Part shown: positions 21,245 through 32,420 of the stretch, piece after piece | How positions within the stretch are numbered: position 1 is the first letter of the stretch | How the letters are laid out: every line of letters begins with the position of its first letter | Position numbers and translations under genes: made by a program | Origin: Teratosphaeria epicoccoides | Taxonomy: Eukaryota; Ascomycota; Dothideomycetes; Mycosphaerellales; Teratosphaeriaceae | Assembly (NCBI GenBank): GCA_021401465.1 | Contig: JADDMT010000012.1 | Coordinates: 186,001-250,000 of the forward strand | Direction of reading: 5' to 3' | DNA length: 64,000 nucleotides | The notes under the pieces: model-generated | What the model was told of the DNA's origin: nothing | What the model saw: the letters and a program-made list of their open reading frames with translations, nothing else | Databases searched by the model: none

Positions 21245-22109
21245 TCTGGGACGACGCAATCTGGGTGAAGGACGCCACAACGCGCCTCGCATGCAATGGA
21301 GTGAAGTCCACGATGCATTGACAGCCAAATGTCGACTGGTAAGCTCTCTTTCTCGCTCGCGCATCTTCCACCTGCTTCGCCCTGCTATGATGTTACAAAA
21401 CAAATGTTTTTATAGATGTTAGACTTCCTATCACAAGTTGAGGAGGAAATGTTGACTCTGAGCAAGACTGTCTCAACCATGCTCTGGACGATTGTGCAGT
21501 GTAGGGAGTGCAAAGCTGACAGAGTCGATAGGTACAGGCCTTGGCCACAGCCAAATAGTCCAGGCGGGACAGCTCTGTGTGGCAATGGTGACTTGCTCGC
21601 ACCGATTCAGTGTGGGTGCCAAGCTGTATACACCTGGTCGCGTAGACCGGCAGTGACACACGATGACAAGGTGTCTCCATCTTTTGCGAGGCTGTCGGAG
21701 ATGGCCTGCGACGGAAACGATGGCACGAGCTCTGCGGCAATGCTTGGCATGTTCATGTGGACGGAAGGGTCGAACAGCTTCTGGTTCACTATTGATACAG
21801 ACACTATTGCACATACATGATCTTCGTATCCTTCGAAAGAAGGCACACACGCTAGCTTTCGCTCAACGTCTGTCGCAATGCTGACATACCATCATATACC
21901 TCTCAAAGGAGGGGACAATCCCGCGAAGTACAAACGCACAGCCGCACCTCGCAATCCCAGTCTTCGCCTGGCCATTGCCATATCAGGTTGACCAGACAAC
22001 CGACACTCCTATCGCGACCGCCGGACCGAGTTCCACCTGCTCATTAGCATGACGCACGAACCCCAGTCTGTCGCACGGCCACAGACGAAGGTGTGCCCGA
22101 CGCACAACA
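21245..22109. other. Convergent gap after RRP36
   Basis: 865 bp between two convergent genes. No gene or repeat supported; the open frames here are short and shadow one another. Confidence 0.5.
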
Positions 22110-22940
22110 TCATCTATCGCCCGAGCGTGCCCTCTTACTCTCTTTAATCTGCTTCTCCAACGCCGCAATCTCAGCATCCAGCTTGTCCTGCTTTGCTTGC
22201 AACATATCCTTCAGATCCTGCAACTCCTGGCGGCGCCGACGCACGTCATAGTCGACCTGCTCCACCCTGGTCTCAATCATCTGTAGGTGGTGGCTGATCA
22301 GGAGCTGCCAGTCCCGATAAGAGATGATTTGGTCGCGGAAATAGGCTTCGGGCGAGTAGGCCCGGAAACGCCCGACGTCCGAAGCGCTGTACGGTTGTTG
22401 TTGCGCCCGCTGCTGTGGCTGCGGTCCCGGTCCGTAGTACACCACGCGTTGTGAGGACGAGTGCGCGTTCAACCACTCAGGCAGCGCTTGGAAGCCCTCT
22501 CGCACTACTTCCTCCGGTATCCAGACTTTAACTTCATCTTCCCGCTGTCCCCTTCCCCCAGCGGAGGGGCGAGGATCCCTGTCCTGTAGATGCCTGCCTT
22601 CCCACCCGTAGTACCCGTACGCAGGCCCATCGCCCGCCAACAGCCGACGAACGCGAGGCGCCTCCTCGCTCTGTTCGAAAAGCCGAGCAGTATTGCCGGC
22701 GGAAGGCCCGGTGCCATTCATGTCCAGGGCCAGTCCTGGCCCTCTTGGGTCGGGCACGAGCTCACAGTTCGCAAGATCCCCAAACCGAGGACCAGAAAGC
22801 GCGCGAAGATCGGCGTCATCGGAAATCTCAGGGTGCAGCAGTGGCCCTTTGGATCCCTGGGACGTTACGGCACGACCGGGCAAGCGGCACTGTGGAGGAC
22901 CCATCATCACCGTGGTGGGCGGACGTCGGAGATGACTCAT
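22110..22940 (-). CDS. Hypothetical protein with C-terminal coiled coil
   Basis: Single-exon gene, 276 residues, starting ATG AGT CAT at 22940. No recognised family. The first ~120 residues are Gly/Pro/Arg-rich and probably disordered. The middle carries VKVWIPEEVVREGFQALPEW and a Gln/Pro-rich stretch. From about residue 205 (EAYFRDQIISYRDWQLLISH) the chain becomes helical and ends in a heptad-like coiled coil (DYDVRRRRQELQDLKDMLQA, then AEIAALEKQIKESKRARSGDR). The clean long frame, sharp helical C-terminus and consistent third-position G/C bias support a real gene. Cell location and partner are unknown. Confidence 0.65.
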   Translation of the reverse strand: MSHLRRPPTTVMMGPPQCRLPGRAVTSQGSKGPLLHPEISDDADLRALSGPRFGDLANCELVPDPRGPGLALDMNGTGPSAGNTARLFEQSEEAPRVRRLLAGDGPAYGYYGWEGRHLQDRDPRPSAGGRGQREDEVKVWIPEEVVREGFQALPEWLNAHSSSQRVVYYGPGPQPQQRAQQQPYSASDVGRFRAYSPEAYFRDQIISYRDWQLLISHHLQMIETRVEQVDYDVRRRRQELQDLKDMLQAKQDKLDAEIAALEKQIKESKRARSGDR

Positions 22941-25287
22941 CGTTTGTGCGATGTGAAGTTATGGTGTCTGAGTGTATTCACCAGCAGCAAGCGATCTGGA
23001 ACGTGGCGGTTGAGGTGAATGTGGACGTGCGGCCAGAAGGGTATAGAAGTACCAAGTACTCACGCTGTCCGGATTCACGGCAGTGAGAGTGAGCTCGAAG
23101 CTTTGCTGCACCCATCAACAATGTCTGCCTGAAAAGGCCTATTTCGGCTTGATGGGGAGCTTACCATGGTGGCCGTGTCCACATACAGCTATCAATCCGC
23201 CAATTGTCTTGTGACGAGTATGCGAGCAGGCATTCAGGCTGCGATGAGCCACGTGGATCTGGGTAAGGGTCAGCAAGAGGAACGCAACGGGTCCAATGCT
23301 ACCATCGGAAGGTGTTGACTCAGCATTTGAGTCTGCGCTATTGACCTCGTGAGCCACTGAAAGCAATTGACTAAGCACATGCAAATACCACATCACTTCT
23401 CCAAACAGTGGGTCGAGATGTTGAGTAATTGACAGCCTGAGACAGCCTGAACATTGAGTTCGCTTCCTGGCTTTGACCAATCTTGTTCCGTGTATTGACA
23501 CATCAGCCAGATCAATATCACCTGGCCGACATAACCGAGGGCAGTTCCAGCTCTTGGGCTGTGACCTGCCATCTAATACGCGGTCCCTCCGACGGTCTGT
23601 TAGCTTGAGACATCTTCGCTGGATACGGATAAAGCTGCTCGCCGTTCAATGGCCGGACATGAGATGCACTGCTCTTGAAATGATCATGATGTACGACAAG
23701 CTTGACTAGTCTCGCGGAGCTGCTTGAGCCAGTGATCGCCCGATATAGCGCAAGATACTGGCAAGTGAAATGTGTGCAGATAATTTGCAGCTCCCCAGGT
23801 CCTGTTCTCTTTGTCCAGGAACCTGGAGCCAGGACCTTTCCGCCAGTCTGGGTTCTGTTCCGAGTGACAGGGTCCTTGTTCATGGAAAGGGTTTGGCCAC
23901 TCTAGAATCGCAATTAGCCCCCTCACGATTGTACTGCGATGCGCATTCTTGGCGCTTCTTTTCTAGCTCAGAGTAACGTCATCGGTCACCACATGTGGAC
24001 TCGTGCACGGCCTGGGAGACACCCTGTGGAGGTCGTATCTGTCCATCAGCCATCGTCGATTGTCAGGTCTGTCTTGACCTGTCAACACGAACGAACATAT
24101 TCTTTACACAGTCCACCAAGCGCTGCTGCCAGCGCCGCTACCTCCTATGTGCATAGTGGGATGGTAGGATTTGAGCCACATCAATCGCAGGCTCTTTGGG
24201 CTCTGGAACAAGAATGTAGTCAGCAATGGAGATGCTGACCGCGATGTTGCATGAGTCATTGTCGGGCTGCGCGAATGAGGCGATTTCCAATGACGGTAGC
24301 TGCTGTTGAGCAGGTTTTTCTGTGTGATCTTGCAATTGGTACGATCTGCGAGTGATACGTTCCAGTTCATCCTCGACGAAGGCTTGTGGGGAGCACACAA
24401 TGCTGCAAAGCTCAAGACTCGAGGACACGTGCAGTGCCCGGCGTCTCGTGAGAGGTCCACGCGCAACCCTCATCACGGTCCGAGGGCTGAGACCAGGAGT
24501 TCGCATCGGAGACGCCAGGAATTCTCCACACCAGCTGCAAGCCACTTCAGGATGATACACCAAGGGCTTGAATGTGATGCGAGAAATATCTGCATGCTTG
24601 ATCGTCCCTTGTTTGATTGGTCATGTCTGCAGTGCTGCGCTGAGAATCCTGTGCGCTATCGCAGAGCGGGAGGAATCGGCCCAAGGGGCACATCCGTACT
24701 TTCAGGTGGATCCGGCGGGTTTTCGAATCGGAATTGTGGCCGTGACAGATTGATTGCCACTTTAGGGGATCAGGCAAGCGTGTTTCGGTACTTGCTGAGA
24801 CTGTTGTGCATGTCGGAACTGTCAGAAACTCTAGATGGGGGTGTTATCAGAGGTGGGCGTGTCAACTTTCGAGCCAGAGATTGCACAGGTAAGCAAGGAA
24901 GGTCAAGAGAAGACGCTTGTCATCGTCGTCGTGGCCGCATCGGAATCCATCGAATCCATAGGGTAAGAGGATATGTCTGCTTCGCCGGCAACTGAAGGTC
25001 AAAATTGACGAGATCCGTGCACAAAACCCCACAGGACATGTACTGCGTCTGAAGAGACTCGAGTGTGCAGTACACACATGGCATAATTAATCCCTTATGT
25101 ACGCCGTCGCAATACTTCGGACTACTTGGAGCCCCACAACAAAAGTCTAACTGGGCCGTTCCGCCCTCTTGGCAGTAACTGTAGTCTGCCCCTACCGCCG
25201 CTCGTCAAACGATCGCCATACCCTAAGCTTGGGGTCACGTCGACGTCAGCTTTCGCCCGACACAGAAAAAGAGCGAGAGGGGAAGGG

Positions 25288-25290
<3 letters not shown>
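22941..25290. other. 2.3-kb region without a supported gene
   Basis: Open frames here (for example 24306-24995 on + and 24138-24563 on -) are Arg/Ser/Cys-rich, overlap one another and show no domain or splice logic. A cluster of same-strand TTGAC pentamers lies at 23314-23498. The right end is the promoter of the Mga2-like gene. Confidence 0.45.

Positions 25291-25348
<58 letters not shown>
25291..25348 (+). repeat. (GA)29 microsatellite
   Basis: 58 bp of uninterrupted GA, followed by further short GA runs (for example 25369-25383) within a purine tract reaching about 25405. It lies 233 bp upstream of the Mga2-like start codon, so it is in its promoter or leader. Confidence 0.98.
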
Positions 25349-25352
<4 letters not shown>

Positions 25353-25580
25353 GAGACATAGAGAAAAAGAGAGAGAGAGAGAGCAAAGAAGAGGGAGAGA
25401 GAGAGGTGGGGAATATCTATATTCATACTCATAGAAGAAAGAGGAGGAGGATGCACGTGGGCGAGACCGAGAGAAGAGGAGGATATCAGTACACCTTTTC
25501 TACACTCCACACCCTCCCCTCCTAACCACCACGCGTGGTGGCCAAGCGTGCCATACCAGTACTCAATCACCATTGCGGTC

Positions 25581-28126
25581 ATGGATGCTCGCCATGGCGG
25601 CCAGGACGGCGGCAGCATATGGGACGACCAAGACATGGGCATGTTCAACACCGGCAGCCAGTTCGACGACATGACCGGCGACTCATCCTTCAACGAATTC
25701 TTCACCACCGATCACACATTCGTAAACTCGCCCGGTCTGACCTTGCGAGCGCCTGCCAAGTCCGATCGCCAACAGCCTGCTGGCAGCGGCGCGCAGCCAT
25801 ATACGCCTGTCCAGCCGGTCGCATCTGCGGAAAGCTCAAGCCAAGACTCTGCTTCGGACTCGTCAAGTCGACGGAAGAGGAAAGTGACAGAGTCGCCCGG
25901 TTCAGATCAGGCTACGGAGGTCGGCGTGAAGAAGGAGGACTCTCACATGGACGTGGGCATGTGTGGGGAATTGCAGCACGTGCAGCAGTTTCCGACCCGT
26001 CCTATGCATGATCTGTCGCTCGAGCAGGACCACAATTCGATGTTCGACTTCAGCAGTGCAGCGAGCAGTCCGATTCAGCAGACAGAGTTCAATCATGCCA
26101 TGACCTTGAATACACAGATGCGCTTGCCTGCTACGTCCATAGCTTCCAAGTACCAGCCATCCCTAGTAAGTCGCATCCTAGGCTGTCAGGTCGGTCACTG
26201 CATCTAACAATTTGAACCAGGCACAAACGATCAATCCAGGCATGTTCTCTATCGGTGAGACTCGCGACAATTCACCAGTGTTGAACCCATCTTTTCTCAA
26301 TAACGCGTCTCCACAAGCCATGTTCTCGTCAAACTCATCATCTGATAGTCCAGAAGCATTTAACGGACAGCAGTGGAATAGCATCTCTCACAATCCGCAG
26401 TGGCCACAAGATCTCAACCAACAATTTACTTCGCCGAACGCCATGAGCGGACTCTCTCCAGCTTCCGTGGCCAACGGTGGGACTCCTTCCGCGACCTCGC
26501 ATGCCTCAGGCCCAGTTCTGGGCAAGTCTAGCCTCCACATCGCCTCAATTTCCACGAAGTCGCGTGTGGAGACGCAGATCAACGTCGCCATGACTTTAGA
26601 GAGACCACCTCCTGGTATCGAGCATTTGCATCTGCCTTTGCACACGATCGCGAAATCAAAGCTTCTGGCGAAGGATGAGGTCGATCCAAGTAAAAGTCTC
26701 GAGCTCTCTTGCATGCTGGTGTGTTCATCAGCAATGCATAACCAGCAGCATGTCGACAAAGCCTTCAGGAGAGCAGCTGCTCAGAACAATCTAGAGATCC
26801 AACGAAGAGCCGAGGAGATTCGTGAGAAAGTGGTAAGGGCGAGCACCGAAGAGGAGAAGAATCAAATCATCGATCCCATGAAGAATATGACGGAAGACAA
26901 CAAGCCATCGAATGGCGGGGAGGTAAGGATATGTGCAAATTGCATTCAGCGAGAGCGAAAGCGGGCTGGACGCAAGAAACTTAAGAGGGAAGAGGAGCAG
27001 CAGCATTGGGAAAGATTTGAGACTGAGCGGGTCGTTGTTTTTAACTCAGCCGAGTACCTGCCATTCAAGCCGCCGGAGCCGAGTCAGCGAGATGGTTCGA
27101 CTGGAGGCAGCTATCCTGATGCCGATGCTTACACGCCCCCCGAGGGAGCGTTGCAGGTCACAGCTGCGATGCGCATTGCCTGTTACTGCCGACATCAGAG
27201 CGAAAAGGAGGGGTTCCGGGTGATATTCACGATGAAAGATCAGGCAGGGCATGTCGTTGCTCAGCAGATGAGCGATTCGATCCTAATCACCGACGACCAC
27301 AAAACCCATCCGCCCACATACACAACGATGCAGACCGATGGCTTTGTCGCTCCTTTTGCAGGTCCCTTCGCCAACGGCCTTCCCATGAGCCACTCAATGC
27401 TGAACCTGCAGCAAGCGACTGCTCAGCAAGGCGTGCATCCTTTCACTTCCTCACGGAGTACCGGGAATTTGCAAGGCTTGAGTTATGGCTCGCAATATAA
27501 CCCGCATTCGCATGTGCACCAGGTTCCGCAGTCTGGATTCACAAGCCAGACGACGTCTGCAACAATGACACCAACAACATTGAGCAGGCCCGCATCTCCC
27601 ACTGGCGCCGGACAAGCTGGACCCAACAAAAAGCGAAAGTCAAGCTCGTTCCATCGGAGAGTACCGAGCGGTCTCACGATGACTCCCGTGGAAACAAGAA
27701 TGGACACGAATCAAGGCCAGGGAATGGCATCTGGGCTGCCTTCAGCAACATCAACAATAGCATCGCCCTTCTCGCCAGGAGGCGACGCTATGAGTTTGGG
27801 GCAACCGAGCTATATGACCATTCTCACAAACAACGGCCCGGCAAACTATTATGCTAGCGGTCCGCCGACACCGAGCGAAAACCAGCAGCCGTTCCAGATC
27901 ACACAGGCCCAAGTAGATCACATGACACGGGAAAGGAATGCACAGGCATATTTCAGCCATCCATCTAGTGCTGTCCCCAGCAGGTCCAATAGCCCAGTAC
28001 TGCAGCAGAGTCGGCCGAATATGGCGGCCTATGCGCGCCAGCCACAGGCACTCCAGACCCCGACGAACTTGACACCTGGCAGAGGGCCAATGTCCCAACA
28101 GCAACAACAGCACGCCCATGCCATGT

Positions 28127-28162
<36 letters not shown>

Positions 28163-29463
28163 CGAATCATGTCCCTGAGCCAGACAACAGTAGTGCACCT
28201 ACCATCACCAAAATAACGCCAGCCGAAGGTCCTATCGTGGGCGGCACTGAAGTCAGTATCTTTGGCTACAACTTTCCACCAGATGCCCGGATCATGTTTG
28301 GCGACCGAGAGGCAACTACCACGTATTATGGTGCAACTGCGTTACTTGCGACTTCTCCGCCGAGTCGTCCTGGCGGCGTGACCGTGACGCTGATGCCCCC
28401 TTTAGGCCAACAAGGAAACCAGTACGCCAGCCCGCCTGCCAACAGGCAAATCTTCACGTACAGCGACAAAGATCCAAGAACGATGGAGTTGGCATTACGG
28501 TATCTGAGCCAGCAACAGAACGGGACTTCTATGGGGTGGAATCAGATGGCCAATCAGCTTGCGAATAAGTGGGCCAACAGTAACATAGGTCGTGCCGGCA
28601 TGGGAGGTCAAGGGCAAGGCAACATGATGGAGTACAATCCTTCTGTTGATGAAGAGCTTTGCCTCGCATCTGCTGGAGGCCTGTCTGACGTCGTGAAGGT
28701 GCTGCTGCAGCAGGGAGCTAATCCTGATGCGCAAGATCTCAGCGGCTACACGCCACTGATGCACGCCGCGATCCAGGGGCAGTTCAGTGTGATCCGGCTA
28801 TTGCTGTCGCATGGCGCAGATCCAACACTGCGATGCTTGGCCGGTTATTCTGCGCTTGAGTCGGTCCCAGTCAGCCTGCGAGTGGAGTTTGAAAGGCTTT
28901 TGATGAGTGTACCACGGGCTTATGCATCTCGACGGCCATCGCTGCAGTCGCGCACGAGCTTCGGAAACGCGAGTGGGCCATCTCAGAACCATGTGGCGTC
29001 GCTGCATGAGTCCGAGCAAGCCGACTCAGCTCCGCCTTCAAGACGATTAAGTGCGGTGCCATCCTTGCCAGCAATGCCCGAGGAGAACACGAAGGTGCTG
29101 GCGCAACAACTGCCGACCCAAACCGTACCATCTCAGGACAGCATGATGCAGGAAGCAATGGCAGCAAGGATCCAGCAGCCTGACCAAAACAGCTTCCCAT
29201 CATCGAACGGCTCCGCGCCAATGTATGCCCAAAACAATGAGACAACGGCCGTCAGACGAGCTCTTCCACATGCGCGCCATGCGACTAACGTCCCGGTATC
29301 TGCCTTTCTCGAGCTCTACCCGAATACAGCGGGCTTCAGTTTTGGCGCCATGGCGGCGTTTGCGAACGACGCTAACCATATCAAACCTGCAACGAACATG
29401 TTCCATAGCCAACAGAATCCCGTCGTGTTTGCTACGCCGCAGTACGGCTTCGCGTCATCGTAA
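25581..29463 (+). CDS. Mga2/Spt23-type IPT/TIG-ankyrin transcription regulator
   Basis: Homologue of yeast Mga2/Spt23, membrane-released activators of the fatty-acid desaturase gene and hypoxic genes. Exon 1 is 25581-26165, intron 26166-26220 (55 nt, GTAAGT donor, CTAAC branch, CAG acceptor), exon 2 26221-29463; 1275 residues. Conserved N-terminal region about 295-565, with SRVETQINVAMTL and the hallmark CANCIQRERKRAGRKKLKREE followed by VVVFNSAEYLPF. A polyglutamine run is near 831-843. The IPT/TIG domain is ~855-945 (ITKITPAEGPIVGGTEVSIFG...). Two ankyrin repeats lie at ~1005-1065 (DVVKVLLQQGANPDAQDLSG, FSVIRLLLSHGADPTLRCLA). Odd: yeast Mga2 and Spt23 end in a membrane anchor, but no hydrophobic helix is visible after the ankyrins here; the chain ends FATPQYGFASS. 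Either the anchor is lost or an additional 3' exon was missed. Confidence 0.85.
28129..28160 (+). repeat. CAG triplet repeat (polyglutamine)
   Basis: About eleven CAG codons in a row inside the Mga2-like coding sequence, encoding a glutamine run between TAMYQ-like and QANHVPEPD sequence. A candidate length polymorphism. Confidence 0.95.
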
Positions 29464-32162
29464 ACCAGGTTGCTGGAACCCCAGATGTCGGGTCCGCCTG
29501 CACCGAGCATGACCGATTTCGTGGTTCGTGCAGCAGGGATGTGCCAGCTCTGGAACGTTTGAGATACGAATTTGTCGGGGTCATGATTCGACTTTTCGAG
29601 GAAGATGTCGGTGGAATACATGCACGAGGCCGATTAGAGCGCGCTGCAGGAGACCGGCGGCGACAGGACCTCGTCCGCGACAGGGTCGCGTGACGCGTAT
29701 TTGATGTTATGACTGAAGAACCTAGATCGACGAGGACTGGAACCCACAACGATTCTACATATTACAACGGGATACAACCTTCTCGGGCGTTGAAAAACTA
29801 CACACGATTGCATGAGCGGCGGCGAGTCTGTTTCTGGAGAAGTATATGTTAATGTTCAGCCATTATGATGGTGCAGGTGGCAAGCGAGGGCGCTGGTGGC
29901 AACGACGTTGTGCGGAAGAGCGTATCGAGTCTTGCCAGCCCCGTGGTAATGAGGGGATCGTCCGCGAGGACCCCACAATATACGTACGCATGAATGGACA
30001 CGAATAGACTCGTATCTTTTTGAGCCGCTCGTCCTCGCATGTCTGCGATTAGTCAGCGTGATACGTTCGTGCTAAGCGGCCCTGGTATTTGTTGTTCTTG
30101 GGACAGCAAGAACATCAGTGGGCTTGGCCTCCTGCAAAGTGTCACGATTGATAGCCAAACCCTCGCCAGCACAACATACTGCAATGTTTCGGAAACTGCA
30201 CGCAGGGGATTGCATCCGTCACTGATGGCCCGCATGTATTCGGATCAGCACCGGCGTCAAACACAAAGCAAAGCGTCGATGGCTTGCATGTCTTCGTATC
30301 TGTATCGACGTCAAACACAAAAGCAGCGCCAGACCGCAGCAAAGCATCTGGTAAACCAAGAGCAGATCTAAACCTGCATAGGCTGTTGCGCTGTCTGGCT
30401 CAGGGTTTGGCCTTTGTCCCGCGTACCGCTCACACGTGAGTCAAACCTTCACACGTCTGGCTTGAGGAAGGAGTTGCGATCGGAGAGTTGACCTCACTGG
30501 TGACTGATTCAAAACGATGCTGCAGGCAATCTTGCTCACGCGCTTGTGATGCTGTGTGACCAGTACCCTCTTCCAGGCGAGTGCTGACTCGTTTGGATGC
30601 AAGAGACCATTTGGAGTGCAGGCTGGTGTAGCCCAATCTTGAAGGCGTTTACTACGGCCTGGTCAGTGGAGGTAGGTCCCGATGACTTTTTTGTCGGATC
30701 CTGATAACCTCGAGCAGATGTGTGGACGGCTGCAGCATGTCCCGCAGAACTGTTTTTGGGAATCCCGCACCCATGGCGGAAGTGAGCGAACCAGAAGTGC
30801 ACGTCTCAGCATGTAGAGCAGGACGTTGTTGCCTTTCTTTCACAGCCCGCTGCTTGGAGACTATGGTACGACCACGCCCGGACGGCACGGCTGTTGAGCA
30901 CGTGCTTTATTGCGGTACACCCTGTACTGATGGGTTACAGGGACAGCGATGTTTTGCTGTTCCAGAAAGACGATATGCCGTAGAATTCCTTGCACGAACA
31001 CGCATCCGGATTCCATACTGATTGAGGAACGTATTTATGCATGTGTGCTAATGGCGCAGATGTTGTGGGACCAGCTCTAGCAAGCTGCAGCCTGCAACGA
31101 AGTCCATTGGGTGCAGGCCACTCAAGGGGAATAGTCGCAGTGCGGGAGCTGCTTGTAACCGGGTGTTCAGAATCCAGAGGTGGTGAGGGCCCGACAACAT
31201 GGTAGCGAGACAACAACATGCCTGCCTCTGCCAATCAAGCAGGATGCAAGAGCGGCCCGGGCGCCATGTCTCAAACCTAAAACAGGGGATAGCTTTGCGC
31301 AAAGCCCTGCCCTGCGCCTCTAGCCGCTGCGCTGAGGATAGCAGCCAGCAAGTCATCATTATTATTGTCCTTCAACTGGGACTCGAGGCTGAGGGGAGGG
31401 TCGGCCCACTGCGCTCTGTTGACGCTCGGACACTGCGCAGTTCGTGTGCGGACGGCGACTACGGCGGCTTTGACCTTGAGTTGTGAGGCTTGCCCGGCAG
31501 CCCGGGTCAGCGATGCCAACGACCCAGCCACTGAACCTCGCCAATATATATCACGTCTCGAATATGTGTCTTTCATGAGGTGAGAAAGCGGCCCCTCTCC
31601 GATGCATTAAGTCATCATAGTAATAATGGGTCGGGAATTGTGCAGCCGCGGGCTTCTCACGCCATGAGGGAGTAGCGGCAACCTCCGGCGACCCTGGCTC
31701 GTTTAGGTTGCCTGGTGTGTGTGTGGCCCTGGTGCAGTCCTGTCCCAATTACTCTTCGATTCTCCATGCGCGCCGTCCGTCCTTCCCACACCTCTGCATT
31801 CGTGCACTCGGCGCCTTTCCACCAGCGCCGTTACCACACCTTTCCGCTTCTTCTTCAACTCTACTTCTGCGTCTAGTCCAATTGTGGTAGGCGTGTCAGC
31901 CCCCGGACGTCACGAACCTAACCAAACGCTCAGGCTAGGGAGCAGAGTGGAGTTTTAGGTTGACCGTCTGTCAAGGAGCTTCCGCCCGCACTTGCAACTG
32001 GTTGCATAACACTACTTGATGCCCGGCCCTGTAACGAAATTCCTCCTTCCTTACCAGCACTTTGGACGTCCAAAACACCTGCCGCATTGTGGGGATCCCA
32101 GCGACCGTATCGCGGCACACCTCCCTGGCCTTGGGACTGTCACGGAAATCCTCGCAATTTTG
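29464..32162. other. 2.7-kb region between the Mga2-like gene and VeA
   Basis: No gene called. Around 30225-30345 two imperfect copies of a ~60-bp sequence share CGTCAAACACAAA; on the minus strand they read as two FVFD...D..TC.PS motifs. The right part (about 31,700-32,160) is pyrimidine-rich and is read as the VeA promoter and leader. Confidence 0.45.
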
Positions 32163-32375
32163 GTGAGTGCACCCTTCTTTCCCCTTCATACCTGAGTCGC
32201 GACGCCGCAATCTTGCTTTCCCGTGGCCGTGGAATGGCACTTCTTTCCAAGCCCATCACGCCGGTACAAAGGTACACGTTCTCGCGTTGACCCTGCTTGC
32301 CTTCTCGAACACCACTGCATCTGTATCATGACTCAACTGCTCGCTCCCAGCTTTACATGCTAACTTTCATGGCAG
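32163..32375 (+). other. Probable 5' leader intron of veA
   Basis: GTGAGT donor at 32163, TGCTAACTTTCATGGCAG at the 3' end (branch CTAAC and acceptor CAG ending at 32375); 213 nt. It ends 45 nt before the veA ATG. Splicing would remove a short upstream ORF that starts at the ATG at 32329. Confidence 0.55.
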
Positions 32376-32420
32376 TGCCGCGATCGTCTGCGCGCCATCA
32401 AGTCGTGTACCGTGCCCGCC

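Noticed and set aside
24306..24995. 229-codon open frame on the + strand
   Set aside because: Arg/Ser/Cys/Gly-rich with no domain, overlapped by equally long frames on the other strand; looks like chance openness in GC-balanced DNA.
25235..25708. Minus-strand frame with a long Ser-Leu run
   Set aside because: Direct translation of the GA microsatellite.
30142..30342. Two FVFD...D..TC.PS motifs on the minus strand
   Set aside because: They come from a short imperfect DNA repeat; the surrounding frame has no start context or continuation.
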